This document shows positions 8,654 to 15,825 of a stretch of 19,655 bases of DNA, piece after piece (the stretch's first letter is position 1; each line of letters starts with the position of its first letter). This stretch comes from ZC4RG20 sp035760685. GTDB taxonomy: Bacteria > Pseudomonadota > Gammaproteobacteria > Steroidobacterales > Rariloculaceae. The stretch lies in NCBI GenBank assembly GCA_035760685.1, contig DASTSM010000090.1, forward strand, positions 1 through 19,655, read 5' to 3'. A program made the position numbers and the translations under genes. The notes under the pieces were generated by a model. It saw only the letters and a list, made by a program, of their open reading frames with translations. It had not been told where the DNA came from and made no database searches.

Positions 8654-8680
8654 AGCGCTGGTGCCGCACCAGCCTGCGCT
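8654..8680. terminator. Hairpin between convergent VOC and esterase genes, no U-tract
   Basis: CTGGTG (8658-8663) pairs with CACCAG (8667-8672) across a 3-nt loop. An outer AGCG/CGCT pair (8654-8657 with 8677-8680) adds a second stem beyond a 4-nt bulge. It lies in the 142 bp between two converging genes and would serve both directions. No T-run follows on either strand, so classical intrinsic termination is doubtful. Confidence 0.4.
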
Positions 8681-8703
8681 CTCCATGCCGTAATCGACGA
8701 TTT

Positions 8704-9663
8704 TTAGGGCGTCCAGTTGCCGAACACATAGCGCAGGCCCCGCGAGACTTCCGCCGGCCACGCTGACATATGCGTCTCATCCGGCAGATTGTGACAAAGC
8801 ACGTTCAGACCCCGAAAGTTGCACGATTGCAAGCGGCTCGCAAACTCCGGTGTGACCTCGGCCATGCGCGGCCATCCCTGAAGTTCGTAAAAGGCAACCA
8901 GCCGGTCCGCTAGGAATTTGGATCTGCCTCCTCGTTTGGACAGGTCATGCATCAGCCGTTTTGTCTCTTCGACGGTCTCTAGGCCACCTGCAGTCACAAA
9001 CACACGCGCCCGGAGTTCGCTCCGCGCCGCCTCGCAATGCGCCACCCATTCCCATATCTTCTCGCCCTGCCACCACAATGCGGGGCTGCAGAGCACGTAC
9101 CGCTGAAAGGTGCGGGGTCGAGTCAGCAGTACCCAGCTCGCGAATAGTCCTCCGAATGAACTGCCGACGATGGTGCAGTCTGCGGGATCGACGGGATAAC
9201 GCTGCTCGATGGCGGGTTTCAGCTCCTCCGCCAGAAACCTCAGGAACGCGGCGGCGCCGCCGAACGGATATCGCGGGTCCGATGGAAACAAAGCGCGATG
9301 CTCGCCTCCATCTGTGGGTGACAGATCCCGATTGCGCTTTGCTGTAATGCTGGGGAAGTCCGACGTGTCGTATCCGATCCCGATAATGAACGCTTGCGGC
9401 AATTCCCCTGTAAGCGTCATGCCCTTCTGAATGGCGTGAACGGAAGCGAATAATAGGTTTCCGTCGAGCACGTAAATCACCGGATAGGTCTTGCCGGCCT
9501 CCATCTCCGATGGATGTCCGACAAACACGCGAAACGTATCCGCCACATGAGCGGACCATACGTCGTGATACTCGGCACCCGGCAGACCGTTCATGCCGAC
9601 CGCGCTGGCAAGTTCAATCATGACTACCCCGTCGCTCGCGACGACACTGGCGTGCTGGTGCAC
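8704..9663 (-). CDS. Alpha/beta-hydrolase esterase (PF00756, Fes/IroE-like)
   Basis: This is a predicted serine esterase of the esterase-D/enterochelin-esterase type, 319 residues from a GTG at 9663. Seen: FRVFVGHPSEMEAGKTYPVIYVLDGNLLF (early strands), a GIGYDTSD oxyanion-hole region, the nucleophile elbow IVGSSFGGLFA (Ser169 in GxSxG), LCSPALWWQ after it, and His298 in DETHMS as the likely catalytic His. These match the family well and the frame is intact. There is no clear signal peptide; an ATG at 9621 (residue 15) is an alternative start, and neither start has a good Shine-Dalgarno sequence. Its GC content is about 52-55% in sampled lines, against about two thirds in neighbours, with less biased codon use, which points to recent acquisition. 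Substrates of relatives include siderophore esters, S-formylglutathione and small acyl esters; the substrate here is unknown. Confidence 0.88.
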   Translation of the reverse strand: MHQHASVVASDGVVMIELASAVGMNGLPGAEYHDVWSAHVADTFRVFVGHPSEMEAGKTYPVIYVLDGNLLFASVHAIQKGMTLTGELPQAFIIGIGYDTSDFPSITAKRNRDLSPTDGGEHRALFPSDPRYPFGGAAAFLRFLAEELKPAIEQRYPVDPADCTIVGSSFGGLFASWVLLTRPRTFQRYVLCSPALWWQGEKIWEWVAHCEAARSELRARVFVTAGGLETVEETKRLMHDLSKRGGRSKFLADRLVAFYELQGWPRMAEVTPEFASRLQSCNFRGLNVLCHNLPDETHMSAWPAEVSRGLRYVFGNWTP

Positions 9664-9666
9664 GGA

Positions 9667-9709
9667 AGGCGAAGCCTACCTGCCGGAGGCGAAGCCTACC
9701 TGCCGGAGG
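9667..9709. repeat. 20-bp tandem duplication upstream of the esterase
   Basis: gaagcctacctgccggaggc (9671-9690) is followed directly by a second copy (9691-9710) differing only in its last base. The period extends back to 9667. It lies just upstream of the esterase start, within what would be its leader or promoter region. It is the second perfect or near-perfect 20-bp doublet in this window, after the one at the treS stop, but the sequences are unrelated. Confidence 0.88.
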
Positions 9710-9747
9710 GCGGCGACAACAGTCTCGAAGCGTAGGACGGAGGCGCG

Positions 9748-9753
9748 TATAAT
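9748..9753 (+). promoter_or_regulatory. Possible -10 box (TATAAT) ahead of the YiiX-like gene
   Basis: A consensus TATAAT lies in an AT-rich patch (about 9746-9790) between the divergent esterase and the YiiX-like hydrolase. The best hexamer at -35 distance (TCGAAG, 9725-9730) matches only three of six consensus positions. If used, the leader to the ATG at 9915 would be about 155 nt. Apart from this box and the 20-bp repeat, I see nothing else in 9664-9914. Confidence 0.4.
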
Positions 9754-9914
9754 CTATCCATCAGAGAAATTAGAAAAACAAACCAACTGTCGAGGCAGCT
9801 ACGGAATCGGAGATCACGCCTCGGTTTACGCCCCGCCTACGCCCCCGGGGCCGGCTACGCCGCTCCCGCACCTGGTAACATTCCGCGATATTTGCGCCGA
9901 GCGAGTCCACGACC

Positions 9915-10529
9915 ATGAAGCAACTGCGATGCCGCGACCTTGCGCCCGGAGACATTCTGCTCAAGGCGTCCGACGGATCGCTCGTGAGCCGGGCCATCCG
10001 CTTCGGGCAGAGCCTCGTCGGCCAGTCCAATTCGAGCCTCGTGCACGCCGGCCTCATGTTCGACAGCACCTACATGATCGAATCGCGCGGCATCGGGGTC
10101 ACGGCGAGCGATCTTCGCGTCGGCAACTCGAGCTACGGCTACCTCGCGTTTCGCCCGCACAACTCGGTGCTGGGCAAGGGCGCGGGAACCTTCGCCAAGA
10201 TCCTCTTCGACGTGCACGGGCGGCAAGGCAACCTGAGGTACACGGTCGCCGGCGCCGTCGGCTCGCTCGGCTCCGCGGCAGGGTCGCCCAAGACGCGGGC
10301 GGAGATGGATCGCACGATCGACGACATTCTTTCCGGCCGAAACCATCCCTACTTCTGCTCGCAGCTCGTCGTCATGGTGTATCAGTTCGTCGCGGAGCAG
10401 AACGGCATTCCCGCGCGGGCGGTGTTCCCATTCTCCGATCCGAAGGTGTCGCCGTCCGAGCTCGCGAGCCATCTCGCGAGAAGCGGCAATTTCGGGGAGC
10501 TCGGCTACCTGATGCCGCGCGAGCGATGA
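9915..10529 (+). CDS. YiiX/YebB-like NlpC/P60-superfamily cysteine hydrolase
   Basis: This 204-residue protein has the circularly permuted papain-like fold of the YiiX/DUF830 group. Seen: the N-terminal LRCRDLAPGDILLKASDGSLVSRAI, SSLVHAGLMFD with the likely catalytic His44, a polar partner candidate Glu56 (MIESRGIG), and PYFCSQLVVMVYQ with the nucleophile Cys148. The permuted order His-then-Cys is diagnostic. Family members act on amide or thioester bonds of peptides or lipids; the substrate is unknown. No signal peptide is visible, so it is probably cytoplasmic. The ATG at 9915 begins directly at the conserved start; the Shine-Dalgarno sequence is weak. It is convergent with the PAF-acetylhydrolase-like gene and has no obvious operon partner. 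Confidence 0.85.
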   Translation: MKQLRCRDLAPGDILLKASDGSLVSRAIRFGQSLVGQSNSSLVHAGLMFDSTYMIESRGIGVTASDLRVGNSSYGYLAFRPHNSVLGKGAGTFAKILFDVHGRQGNLRYTVAGAVGSLGSAAGSPKTRAEMDRTIDDILSGRNHPYFCSQLVVMVYQFVAEQNGIPARAVFPFSDPKVSPSELASHLARSGNFGELGYLMPRER

Positions 10530-10571
10530 CGGTCTTCGAATGGCTTTCCGAGCTCCGCGACGGCGCTCGTT

Positions 10572-10585
10572 CCGGACGCGTCCGG
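10572..10585. terminator. Short palindrome between convergent YiiX-like and lipase genes
   Basis: CCGGACGCGTCCGG is a perfect 14-bp palindrome that can fold as a 5-bp stem with a CGCG loop. It lies in the 67 bp between two converging stop codons. No T-run follows. A weak terminator candidate only. Confidence 0.25.
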
Positions 10586-10596
10586 CTCTGCGGCGC

Positions 10597-12057
10597 TTAG
10601 TGCGCGACGCGGACGTTCGTCGTGACGCGCAGCTCGGGGAGCTCCTGCGGATCGAAGCGAGGTTTGGGACCGCCGCGCAGATAGGCGTCGAAGAACTCGA
10701 GAGTGACCGCGTTCACGACCGCCACCGCTCGCATCGGGGCGATAGGCCCGGCTGCGCCCAGCCACCTCATGAACGGCATGAGGAACGTCATGTCGCAAAA
10801 GTCCGGATGGCTTGCGCCGTCGACCAAGACCTCGTAGTAGTCGCTCGTGCTCGTCGCGAGCAAGGGCTCGTCGTATCGCAGATTGCCCGCGCGGACCATG
10901 CTCAAGAACGGCGTTTGCAGCGGTTCCCGTTGATGCTGCCCGAAGCGGCCGCCGTCGAGATTCACGCCCGCGCGGCAGCGCGGATCGATCTTACAGACAT
11001 CGATGACCGTGGTGCCCCCGAGCGACATTCCGAGTAAGCCGACGCGGTCGGCGTCCACTTGCTCGAGGATCGCGGCTAATTCCCGCGGCGCCTTTGCGGG
11101 CATGGCGATAGCATCGAGCACCGAGCGGACATCGGCCGCTCGGATTCCCACTTGTTCATTCATCGCGTCGGCACGTTCCGCCGGCTCGGGCACCGCTTCC
11201 TGCCCCCCATCGGCGGCGGCGGCGCGCGAGGCACGCTCGTCGGGCTCCCGCGTGTCGTCCGCAGCGCCCTCCGCAAACGCTTCCTGGAATCTATCCGGGC
11301 TCGCATAGATCGGCTCTCCTCGCGCCGAAAGGGCACGCAGGGCCATCCGCGTATGGGTGACGCCGATGACGACATAGCCGTGGCTCGCGAGATGCTCCAT
11401 CAGCAGCGTGTTCTGCTCGCCGGTGAGACCGAAACTGTGACTGAAGACGATCGCAGGGTAAGGAGCCTCGGCCGGCGACAGTGGAATGCCCTCGTGCGTA
11501 TGCGTCTCGATCCCGCGTAGGTAGCCCGTAAAAAAGGTGATCGGATCGCGCGGTCCTCGGTACAGCTCTGCCCACAGAGTACGCACCGGCCGCGGGTGCG
11601 GCGCGTTGTCGATCGTTCCGGGATACCAGACCAGCAACGAGATCTCCCGCCGCTCGTCGGGCTCGCCGAAGTAAGCATCGTCTCGGGCTTCGTCGAGCAA
11701 TGAAAACGACTCGAATCCTACGGCATGCGCACCATCGGGGGCCGGCAGCGTCACGATCGGCAAGGCAAGCGAGAGGCTTACCGCAAGCCCGAGCAACAGC
11801 GCGCCGAGTGCGATGCCGATCGAGCGAAGGGCGACGTGCGAGTACGTGCGCCTCAGGAGCAGAACCGAAAGGATCGCGAACAGCAGATAACCCGGTGTCA
11901 TTTGCCACCGGATTTGACCCTGCGCCAACCCCGATACGAGCGCCGCGCCGGCAACCGCGAAGCAGGCGACGGCCGCTTTGCGATTCATCCGGCGCACGTT
12001 CTGCGTGACGAGCAGGCCGAACAACGCGAGGACAAGGAGCATCTCGGACGGGTACAT
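10597..12057 (-). CDS. Membrane-anchored alpha/beta-hydrolase, PAF-acetylhydrolase-like
   Basis: This 486-residue protein begins with about four predicted membrane segments (residues 5-19, 29-45, 54-69 and 78-102). A catalytic domain resembling platelet-activating-factor acetylhydrolase (PF03403, phospholipase A2-like) follows. Seen: ISLLVWYPG, PYPAIVFSHSFGLTGEQ (oxyanion region), HGYVVIGVTHT, the nucleophile elbow GLLGMSLGGTT (Ser345), NLDGGRFG (Asp368) and GASHPDFCD (His417), a complete Ser-Asp-His triad. Residues about 255-300 form an Ala/Glu/Asp-rich insertion between core strands, possibly a lid. Family members hydrolyse short or oxidised acyl chains of phospholipids; here the catalytic domain would sit at the membrane, side unknown. 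The ATG has a good Shine-Dalgarno sequence (GGGAG, 12063-12067, spacing 5). The TetR gene is divergent, and a palindromic operator lies between them, so repression by that regulator is likely. Confidence 0.85.
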   Translation of the reverse strand: MYPSEMLLVLALFGLLVTQNVRRMNRKAAVACFAVAGAALVSGLAQGQIRWQMTPGYLLFAILSVLLLRRTYSHVALRSIGIALGALLLGLAVSLSLALPIVTLPAPDGAHAVGFESFSLLDEARDDAYFGEPDERREISLLVWYPGTIDNAPHPRPVRTLWAELYRGPRDPITFFTGYLRGIETHTHEGIPLSPAEAPYPAIVFSHSFGLTGEQNTLLMEHLASHGYVVIGVTHTRMALRALSARGEPIYASPDRFQEAFAEGAADDTREPDERASRAAAADGGQEAVPEPAERADAMNEQVGIRAADVRSVLDAIAMPAKAPRELAAILEQVDADRVGLLGMSLGGTTVIDVCKIDPRCRAGVNLDGGRFGQHQREPLQTPFLSMVRAGNLRYDEPLLATSTSDYYEVLVDGASHPDFCDMTFLMPFMRWLGAAGPIAPMRAVAVVNAVTLEFFDAYLRGGPKPRFDPQELPELRVTTNVRVAH

Positions 12058-12104
12058 GCTTTCTCCCGAGTTTGTCCGGCGTGACCGGGCAGCGACACAC
12101 AGGT

Positions 12105-12127
12105 AGAATATACCGAGGGTATATACT
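12105..12127. promoter_or_regulatory. Probable TetR-family operator in the divergent promoter region
   Basis: The arms AGAATATACC (12105-12114) and GGTATATACT (12118-12127) flank a GAG spacer. They are inverted repeats with one mismatched pair in ten, and the inner 7 bp are perfect. This 23-bp site lies in the 81 bp between the lipase and regulator genes. Possible -10 elements overlap it in both directions: TATATT for the lipase on the minus strand (12107-12112) and TATACT for the regulator (12122-12127). A bound dimer would therefore block both promoters. A further GGTATT at 12131-12136 repeats one half-site. Confidence 0.75.
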
Positions 12128-12138
12128 GTAGGTATTAA

Positions 12139-12750
12139 ATGCCGTCAAACATGAAGCGCCAGAAACCGGAATCGAAGCTGGCCCAGCGGCGAGCGCGAAC
12201 GCGCCAGCGGCTTATCGAGGCCGCGCTTGAGCTTCTGCCGAAGCATAGCTTTCACACGCTGTCGCTCGATGCGATTGCCGAGCACGTCGGCATGACCAAA
12301 GGCGCGATCTACGGCCACTTCCCGAATAAGCACACCCTTATCATGGAAGCGCTTGGCACGCTGCCGGAGCTGCGGCCGGACCGCATCGCATGGCCGAAGG
12401 GGCGCACGGGCTCCCCCCGCGCACGATTGCGCAAGCTCGGCAAAGCGGTGGTCGCCACGCTCGAGAAGGCGAGCCCGCACGCGAGCGCAAGCATCGAGCT
12501 CGTGCTACACACTTTGACGGACGAGGAGGCCGGTCAGAGGAGGAGGGCGCTCGGGGCCGAGATGCGCGGCTCGATCGAGCAGCGGATCCTCGACCTATTC
12601 GCTCCGGACGAGCTGTCTATGCCGCCGCGGGCGCTGGCGCTGTTCGTTTCGCTCATGGTGCCGGGATTGATGTTCGCGCGCGCTTTCGAGGGCGATGCGA
12701 TCGACGACGAGACGGTGCTCGCGATATTCGAGGGCCTCGCCGCAAAGTGA
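12139..12750 (+). CDS. TetR/AcrR-family transcriptional regulator
   Basis: This 203-residue one-component regulator has an N-terminal helix-turn-helix: RARTRQRLIEAALELLPKHSF, then LSLDAIAEHVGMTKGAIYGHFPNKHTLI (about residues 42-69), the canonical TetR recognition region. The C-terminal ligand and dimer domain (from about residue 75) is divergent, and its inducer cannot be predicted. The ATG at 12139 lies only 11 bp beyond the palindrome. An ATG four codons later (12151) is an alternative, and the distance to the possible -10 at 12122 suggests a very short leader. Divergent arrangement and operator position indicate control of the PAF-acetylhydrolase-like gene and of itself. It is convergent with the methyltransferase downstream. 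Confidence 0.92.
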   Translation: MPSNMKRQKPESKLAQRRARTRQRLIEAALELLPKHSFHTLSLDAIAEHVGMTKGAIYGHFPNKHTLIMEALGTLPELRPDRIAWPKGRTGSPRARLRKLGKAVVATLEKASPHASASIELVLHTLTDEEAGQRRRALGAEMRGSIEQRILDLFAPDELSMPPRALALFVSLMVPGLMFARAFEGDAIDDETVLAIFEGLAAK

Positions 12751-12767
12751 ACGACGTCGCCGGCGCT

Positions 12768-12785
12768 TTTGGCGGACGCGCCAAA
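12768..12785. terminator. Hairpin between convergent regulator and methyltransferase genes
   Basis: TTTGGCG (12768-12774) and CGCCAAA (12779-12785) are perfect inverted repeats with a 4-nt loop, in the 88 bp between converging genes. The left arm starts within TTTT (12767-12770) and the right arm ends in AAA, so on the minus strand the stem is preceded rather than followed by A/T bases. A plausible but weak bidirectional terminator. Confidence 0.4.
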
Positions 12786-12838
12786 CGGTGCCGTCTTCAA
12801 GGCTACGCGCGTTCCTTGCATTGCGCTCAAAGGCCCGA

Positions 12839-13519
12839 TCAAGACCTCGCGTCTGCGCCACGCCCGTGCGGCTCTTTCGCCGATACCACGTAGTTCGCTC
12901 GATTCAGCCAGACGAAAGGCCGCGGGAAGGGTACGAACCGAACGTCGAGGCCGGCTTCGGCGAAGGCGGATCGGAGCTCGCTCTCGGTGTACCGTGCCGC
13001 GTGCCACGCCCATTCGATGAAGATCTTCGTCTCGAGCGACTTTCTCGTGATCATCGCCAAGATGCGGCCGCCCGGCGCCAAGCGCCCGCGCAACTGCGCG
13101 AGGGCGCTCGGCAGGTCCCGTTTCTCGAGATACTCGAGCATCGACGCCGAGAGAACCAGATCGTAGTCCTTCCACGATCTAGGCAGCGCATCGAGCTCGA
13201 GCACATCGGCTTGCGCGAGCCGCACTCGGGGGGTGCCGCGTGCCTCGAGCTCCGCTCGAAACCGGGACAGCATCGCCGGCGTGAGATCGAAGGCATCGAT
13301 GCGCTCATAGTCGAGATCCCTTGCGCGCAAGGCTTCGACGAGCGAGAAGGTGGCCATGCCGGATCCGCAGCCGGCATCCAACACCCGGAGGCTCGATCGG
13401 AGCGGGACCGATGTCTCCAGCAGCTTCCGAAGCCCGCGCTGCGACTGAAAGAAGCCGATGAACGCGTGATAGGCGTCGATTCTCCGCGTGTACAGCTGCT
13501 GCACGGCCGAGCGATCCAT
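12839..13519 (-). CDS. Class I SAM-dependent methyltransferase
   Basis: This is a 226-residue Rossmann-fold methyltransferase. Motif I is LRVLDAGCGSGMATFSL (about residues 44-60). The acidic strand-2 end is IDAFDLTPAMLSRF. A motif II-like AQADVLELDALP is followed by YDLVLSASMLEYLE, then LRGRLAPGGRILAMITRKS, which resembles motif III of small-molecule or lipid methyltransferases. A C-terminal segment YTESELRSAFAEAGLDVRFVPFP is typical of ubiquinone/UbiG-like and related enzymes. All SAM-binding elements are intact. The methyl acceptor is unknown. ATG start at 13519; the Tat protein gene is divergent, 268 bp away, and the TetR gene is convergent. No operon partner is evident. Confidence 0.9.
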   Translation of the reverse strand: MDRSAVQQLYTRRIDAYHAFIGFFQSQRGLRKLLETSVPLRSSLRVLDAGCGSGMATFSLVEALRARDLDYERIDAFDLTPAMLSRFRAELEARGTPRVRLAQADVLELDALPRSWKDYDLVLSASMLEYLEKRDLPSALAQLRGRLAPGGRILAMITRKSLETKIFIEWAWHAARYTESELRSAFAEAGLDVRFVPFPRPFVWLNRANYVVSAKEPHGRGADARS

Positions 13520-13778
13520 AATCAGCGCTCGCGTACTGTCATGTGCCGGACGGGACGGAGGCGGCGCACGGCCACGGCGGGAACGACCATGCGATTTTCA
13601 CGGCGGCGATTTCGCCTCGCGACTTTTCATCACGTACCGTACTCATCGTTTTCTCCGTGACACAGTCGGCAAACGGAAGCCATGCGGCGCGCCGAAGCGT
13701 TTCGGGCGAGCCGAAGCCGTGTTACGCGCAAAGCGAGCGGTGTAGTATGGTCCGAGTCTCGCCATGCAAAGAACCCGG

Positions 13779-13782
13779 GAGA
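13779..13782 (+). promoter_or_regulatory. Shine-Dalgarno GGAG that decides the Tat protein start
   Basis: GGAG within CCGGGAGAG lies 5 nt before the ATG at 13788. An in-frame ATG at 13764 has no such element, so the shorter form is preferred. Confidence 0.55.
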
Positions 13783-13787
13783 GCACG

Positions 13788-14516
13788 ATGCGTAGAGAGC
13801 CTAAACTGGACTTGCACGATCGGCCGGCGATTCATGACGCTGCATGCGAAGGCTCGAGCTTGGATCGCCGCTCGTTCCTCCTCGGCGGAGCGGCGGCGGC
13901 GACCGCCGTGTTTGCGCCCGCAGCGCTGGCGCAGTCTCTCTATGCAGATCGTGGCATCACGACGCGATTCATGCGCGTGCCGACTCAGTACATCGCCGCG
14001 TTGGGCGAGCGGGATGCGAGGTCCGGGAACAACGCGCAGCTGTGGGGTCTCTGGCGCCAGGATCCCGGCCCGCGCGGCGTCAGTCTCGACGACTTCGAAC
14101 GGCTCCGGGCCGCGGGCGGCGTTGCGCCCGCGAAGTGGAAGTTCGACAGCGCGGATTGGTGGATGGAGGAGCACGGCCTCATCATGGAGCAGCCCGAGTT
14201 CCCGATGCCGCCGGGCAAATACATGGTGACCGGCAACCGCGAGGCGAAGAGCGTGCTCACGGTGCATGCCATGGCGAAGGACGGCACGCAGCGCTGGGAG
14301 CTTTCGGATGGAGCGACGCTCTACGACGTCACTCATCTGCGCTGCCGGTCGGCGCGCTATACGCCGGCGACGAGCGGCGGCTCGTGCTCGCCTGCGCAGG
14401 CTCGCCAGTCTGATTTTCCGGTCGAGCCGGGCGCGGCGATGCCTCCCGTGCCGAACTGTCACAAGCAGGACTACTCGGTGCTCATCGTGCTCGGCGTCGC
14501 GGTAGACAACGCGTAA
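13788..14516 (+). CDS. Tat-exported protein of unknown function
   Basis: This 242-residue protein is predicted to be exported folded by the Tat pathway. The motif LDRRSFLLGG (Arg27-Arg28) is followed by an alanine-rich hydrophobic stretch and cleavage probably after ALA before Gln49. The mature part has WWMEEHGLIMEQPEFPMPPGKYM (central, about residues 124-146), LTVHAMAKDGTQRWEL, and three cysteines (186, 200, 224) in a C-terminal segment ending NCHKQDYSVLIVLGVAVDNA. I do not recognise the family or any catalytic motif. The clustered cysteines suggest a disulfide or a metal site, and Tat use suggests cytoplasmic folding or cofactor loading. The 268 bp upstream, shared with the divergent methyltransferase, show no clear promoter. 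The gene is convergent with the UPF0104 membrane protein. Confidence 0.8.
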   Translation: MRREPKLDLHDRPAIHDAACEGSSLDRRSFLLGGAAAATAVFAPAALAQSLYADRGITTRFMRVPTQYIAALGERDARSGNNAQLWGLWRQDPGPRGVSLDDFERLRAAGGVAPAKWKFDSADWWMEEHGLIMEQPEFPMPPGKYMVTGNREAKSVLTVHAMAKDGTQRWELSDGATLYDVTHLRCRSARYTPATSGGSCSPAQARQSDFPVEPGAAMPPVPNCHKQDYSVLIVLGVAVDNA

Positions 14517-14636
14517 GGACGCGGCTGCTTCGCGCTAGTGGTCGCGTCGCGAGCGCGCGAGGCACCGCAGTATCGCCCGCGGTCGAAGCCTATCGCCGGC
14601 GACGATCTCGCGGTTCGCCGAGCAATATTCTCGTCG

Positions 14637-15641
14637 TCAAGAAGATGGCTCGATCCGCGCGGGGTCTCGGCTGCCGAACAGGAACGCTGCGGAGCCGAGC
14701 GTCGCGTGGATCACGAGGCCCTCGACCGCGAACAACGCGGACAACGCGAGCGACTGCGACGCGGGCACGCCGAACAGAGAGAGCAGCGCGACGTGCGCCG
14801 CCTGGATGAGGCCGAAGTCCGCGACGGAAACCGGCACCAGCGCGACGATGCGCGTAAGGGGCACGACGACGAGCCACACGACCCACGGCAGCGAGATGCC
14901 AACGGCCGCGGCCGTCACGGCGAACATGCCGGCCTGCGCGAGCAGCCCGCAGGCCGCGAAGAGGAGAAATGCCGGGAGCCGGACGTGCGCCTGCTCGAAT
15001 ACGAGCAGCGCGTCCACGAATCGCCCGAGGCCGCGCCGAAAGCCACGGCGGCGGCTCGATTTGTCGATCAGCGCAGCGACGCCCGATTTGCGCGAAGCGA
15101 GCAGCACGGAGGCGAGGGGCAATCCCGCCGCCGTCGCTAGAAAGACGAGCAGGGCGGGCCTAAGCGGCCGCGGCAGCTCTCCGATCTGCGCGAGCACCAG
15201 CATGCCGAGTATTCCCAGCATGCTGCCCGTGAACCAACCGAGCGCGTTTACCGTCAGGATCGATGCCGCGCACGAGGCGGTGTGGCCGCCGAGCCCTCGC
15301 AGCGCCAGCAGCACGCGGCAGGCGTCGGTGCCTGCGGAGGAAGGAACGACCGCTCCGAGAAATCCTCCGCCGAAATGCCACGTGAGGACACGGCCGTATC
15401 CCACTGAGTGCATCCCAAGAGCCGCCGATAGCAGCTGCTGCCAATTTCGGGCCTTCGCGAGGCCGTCGACGGCCAATAGCACCGTTGCGAATGCCAGTGG
15501 GAGCAAATCGCTGCGGGCCAGCTGGCTCGCTATGGCGCGTATGCCGACGTTGTGCACGAGCAACGCGAGGATCCCTAGCGCGGCGATCGCTCGTGCGAGC
15601 CGACGAACGCGGTTCGCGTGGACGGTCTCCAAGAACTGCAA
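14637..15641 (-). CDS. UPF0104/AglD-type multispanning membrane protein
   Basis: This integral inner-membrane protein of about 334 residues belongs to the lysylphosphatidylglycerol-synthase transmembrane-region/UPF0104 group (PF03706). Seen: LARAIAALGILALLVHNVG at the N-terminus, WHFGGGFLGAVVPSSAGTDACRV, several hydrophobic helices, and the family's C-terminal signature region TRIVALVPVSVADFGLIQAAHVALL followed by LALSALFAVEGLVI. Members occur in flippase-like, lipid-modifying or glycolipid roles, often near GT2 glycosyltransferases. Here a GT2 gene lies 1.7 kb away, though not in the same operon. The start is uncertain. No ATG or GTG occurs near the conserved N-terminus. I chose the TTG at 15641; TTG codons at 15632 or 15683 (the latter with GAAGGA upstream) are alternatives, and an ATG at 15827 would add a non-protein-like Arg-rich extension. 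Confidence 0.8.
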   Translation of the reverse strand: MQFLETVHANRVRRLARAIAALGILALLVHNVGIRAIASQLARSDLLPLAFATVLLAVDGLAKARNWQQLLSAALGMHSVGYGRVLTWHFGGGFLGAVVPSSAGTDACRVLLALRGLGGHTASCAASILTVNALGWFTGSMLGILGMLVLAQIGELPRPLRPALLVFLATAAGLPLASVLLASRKSGVAALIDKSSRRRGFRRGLGRFVDALLVFEQAHVRLPAFLLFAACGLLAQAGMFAVTAAAVGISLPWVVWLVVVPLTRIVALVPVSVADFGLIQAAHVALLSLFGVPASQSLALSALFAVEGLVIHATLGSAAFLFGSRDPARIEPSS

Positions 15642-15825
15642 TTTGATGCATCCCTGCGGCGCTGCCGAGCATTCGAGCGCCAAGCAATCCGTTTCCTTCG
15701 CCCGTCTCCATGCAACATGTTTGCCGACCCGAGCGGCGCCGCATTCTCGCGCGGGGTTCTCGTCACCATTGCGACGCCGGCGCCTGCGTGCGCCGAGCGG
15801 CGCCCTCGGGTACGCTCTTGCCGCC

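Noticed and set aside
8692..8705. AATCG-A-CGATT followed by TTT as an intrinsic terminator
   Set aside because: The loop would be a single base, which cannot fold, and the T-run is part of the esterase stop region.
13520..13787. A possible small gene in the gap between methyltransferase and Tat protein
   Set aside because: The open frames there are Arg-rich continuations of antisense frames without a Shine-Dalgarno sequence or motif. I see nothing supportable in this gap.
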